NCBI GenBank assembly: GCA_026393655.1
Contig: JAPKZT010000286.1
Location: 1 to 32,828 of the forward strand
Direction of reading: 5' to 3'
DNA length: 32,828 nucleotides
DNA from: Actinomycetota bacterium
Lineage (GTDB): Bacteria; Actinomycetota; Acidimicrobiia; Acidimicrobiales; Ilumatobacteraceae
In this document: positions 31,788 to 32,828 of the stretch, in pieces
Layout of the letters: every line of letters begins with the position of its first letter
Numbering within the stretch: position 1 is the first letter of the stretch
Made by a program: the position numbers and the translations under genes
Notes under the pieces: model-generated
What the model saw: the letters and a program-made list of their open reading frames with translations, nothing else
What the model was told of the DNA's origin: nothing
The model's database searches: none

Positions 31788-32828
31788 ATGAAAGATAAAA
31801 AAACTACTAGCAAGACCCTATTTGATGACGGCATGAGTGGGTTGGCTAGCGAAACAGTTAATCAAACAGTTAATAAATTAGCTGACCAAGAATCGCTTTC
31901 GGTCGGAGATTTCATTCGCCAAGTAAATCAAACCGTCAAAAATCGCTTTGGACGCGGAGTTTGGTTGCATGGCGAAATTCAAGAGATGAAGACTCCCAAC
32001 CATGTTTATTTCACGCTGGTTGATAATGACGGAGATAAGAAAGCCGTGTTGAGTGCGTCTATTTGGCAAACTGTTTATGCTTCGATGCGAGTCACACTTG
32101 CGAATAGTGGATTGCAATTAGCAGATGGTCTAAAAGTGCGAGTATTTGGTGAACCAGATCTATATCCGGGTAACGGTCGGTTCAGCATCAAGATTTCAAA
32201 AATTGATCCAAGGTTCACACTCGGAGACTTAATTGCGCAGCGTGAAGAAATCGTTCGGCAATTAAAACTTAAGGGTTTATACGACGCCAACCGCAAAGTT
32301 GAAATGCCGCTCGTGCCGTTGCGAGTCGGCATCGTGACGAGTGTTAGCAGCGCGGCACACGCCGATGTACTCAAGACTTTTAAAGACTCGCAAATTGGAT
32401 TCACAATTTTTGTTCACGATGCACGTGTGCAAGGCGAAGACGCAATCAAATCAGTCGTCGCTGCACTCAAAAATCTTGATGCCAGAAAAGATTTAGACGT
32501 GTTGATGCTTGTTCGTGGTGGAGGGTCAAAAAATGACTTGATGGCCTTTGACTCGGCGCAAATTGCAACTGCAATTGCCAACTGCCGTCTGCCTGTTTTG
32601 ACGGGCATCGGCCATGAAATAGATTTGAGCGTCGCTGATGAAGTTGCAAATCAATCTCATAAAACACCGACTGCATGCGCCACCGCGGTGATTGAACAAG
32701 TTAGAGAATTTGTTGACGCCACAGAAGAAGCGTGGGCTGGCGTGGCTACATTAGCGATGCGAGAACTCGAGACATCCTCGAGTCAGTTAACCGAGCGAGC
32801 AAATCAAATTAGCAGCAAAGTTTTAGAT
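31788..32828 (+). CDS. xseA: Exodeoxyribonuclease VII large subunit (partial, runs off the window)
   Basis: The frame is open from ATG 31788 to the last base, giving 347 residues of a protein usually about 400-450 long. An N-terminal extension of about 35 residues precedes the OB-fold (SVGDFIRQVNQTVKNRFG, WLHGEIQEMKTPNHVYFTL). The nuclease domain follows with RVGIVTSVSSAAHADVLKTF, ARVQGEDA, VRGGGSKNDL, GIGHEIDLSVADEVA and the conserved TPTA. ExoVII, a complex with the small XseB subunit, degrades single-stranded DNA from both ends. The C-terminal coiled coil starts at the window edge; xseB, if adjacent, lies beyond it. Confidence 0.94.
   Translation, partial: MKDKKTTSKTLFDDGMSGLASETVNQTVNKLADQESLSVGDFIRQVNQTVKNRFGRGVWLHGEIQEMKTPNHVYFTLVDNDGDKKAVLSASIWQTVYASMRVTLANSGLQLADGLKVRVFGEPDLYPGNGRFSIKISKIDPRFTLGDLIAQREEIVRQLKLKGLYDANRKVEMPLVPLRVGIVTSVSSAAHADVLKTFKDSQIGFTIFVHDARVQGEDAIKSVVAALKNLDARKDLDVLMLVRGGGSKNDLMAFDSAQIATAIANCRLPVLTGIGHEIDLSVADEVANQSHKTPTACATAVIEQVREFVDATEEAWAGVATLAMRELETSSSQLTERANQISSKVLD

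Noticed and set aside
31747-31788. TTG start for the secreted hydrolase 14 codons upstream of ATG 31746.
   Set aside because: It would run through the divergent promoter region and put residues before a normal lipoprotein signal sequence.

Overview
The window looks like chromosome from an AT-rich actinobacterium, most likely an aquatic member of the Acidimicrobiia. The signs are a DUF2510 protein, an actinobacterial acyl-CoA carboxylase with a small epsilon subunit, a crotonyl-CoA carboxylase/reductase beside methylmalonyl-CoA epimerase, and the dnaX-recR / SRP RNA / tRNA-Ser / tadA neighbourhood. Many genes appear to be transcribed without a leader. The lineage is inferred from gene content only. 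I saw no IS element, phage, plasmid or CRISPR array.

Layout. 1-2000: the end of a probable 2-oxoglutarate oxygenase gene, then a metallo-beta-lactamase/Rieske fusion with a DUF2510 partner on the minus strand. 2050-3930: pheA, tRNA-Ser(UGA), a tRNA-Ser(GCU) that breaks off in its T arm and runs into a LysM/lytic transglycosylase gene lacking its 5' end, and tRNA-Arg(ACG). 3930-13300: a glycan assembly region. One operon (8189 down to 3932) carries two polytopic membrane proteins, a GT2 and a DUF218 protein. The opposite strand carries a nucleotide-sugar dehydrogenase, a damaged GT2 gene and an SDR epimerase. A second GT-C-like protein and a GNAT follow. 13300-20130: msrA, a DHA2-type MFS transporter, a CoA transferase, the acyl-CoA carboxylase epsilon and beta genes, and a CopC/CopD protein. 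20200-22550: dnaX-recR. 22560-25620: thiolase, ccr and mce, a C4-C5 acyl-CoA module. 25630-28130: an A24 prepilin peptidase, a 5'-3' exonuclease and a GT2. 28130-29050: SRP RNA, tRNA-Ser(GGA), tadA and tRNA-Ser(CGA). 29090-30143: an AhpD-like gene with an in-frame TGA at the peroxidatic cysteine position. 30170-32828: a secreted alpha/beta hydrolase and the start of xseA.

The most interesting feature is the AhpD-like gene (29094-30143). Its only internal stop, TGA at 29784, falls exactly where the peroxidatic Cys of the AhpD Glu/Cys/Cys/His site belongs. A hairpin of bacterial SECIS shape follows. It is read here as a selenoprotein. No Sec machinery is visible in the window.

Functional links. 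Thiolase, acyl-CoA carboxylase, Ccr and Mce fit interconversion of acetyl-, crotonyl-, ethylmalonyl- and methylmalonyl-CoA. TadA and its usual substrate tRNA-Arg(ACG) are both present, as are genes for all four serine isoacceptor types, one of them broken. MsrA and the AhpD-like protein are two thiol/selenol redox enzymes. Two loci carry damage (the tRNA-Ser(GCU)/LysM junction and the GT2 gene at 9439-10238); assembly or sequencing error must be excluded before either is read as biology.
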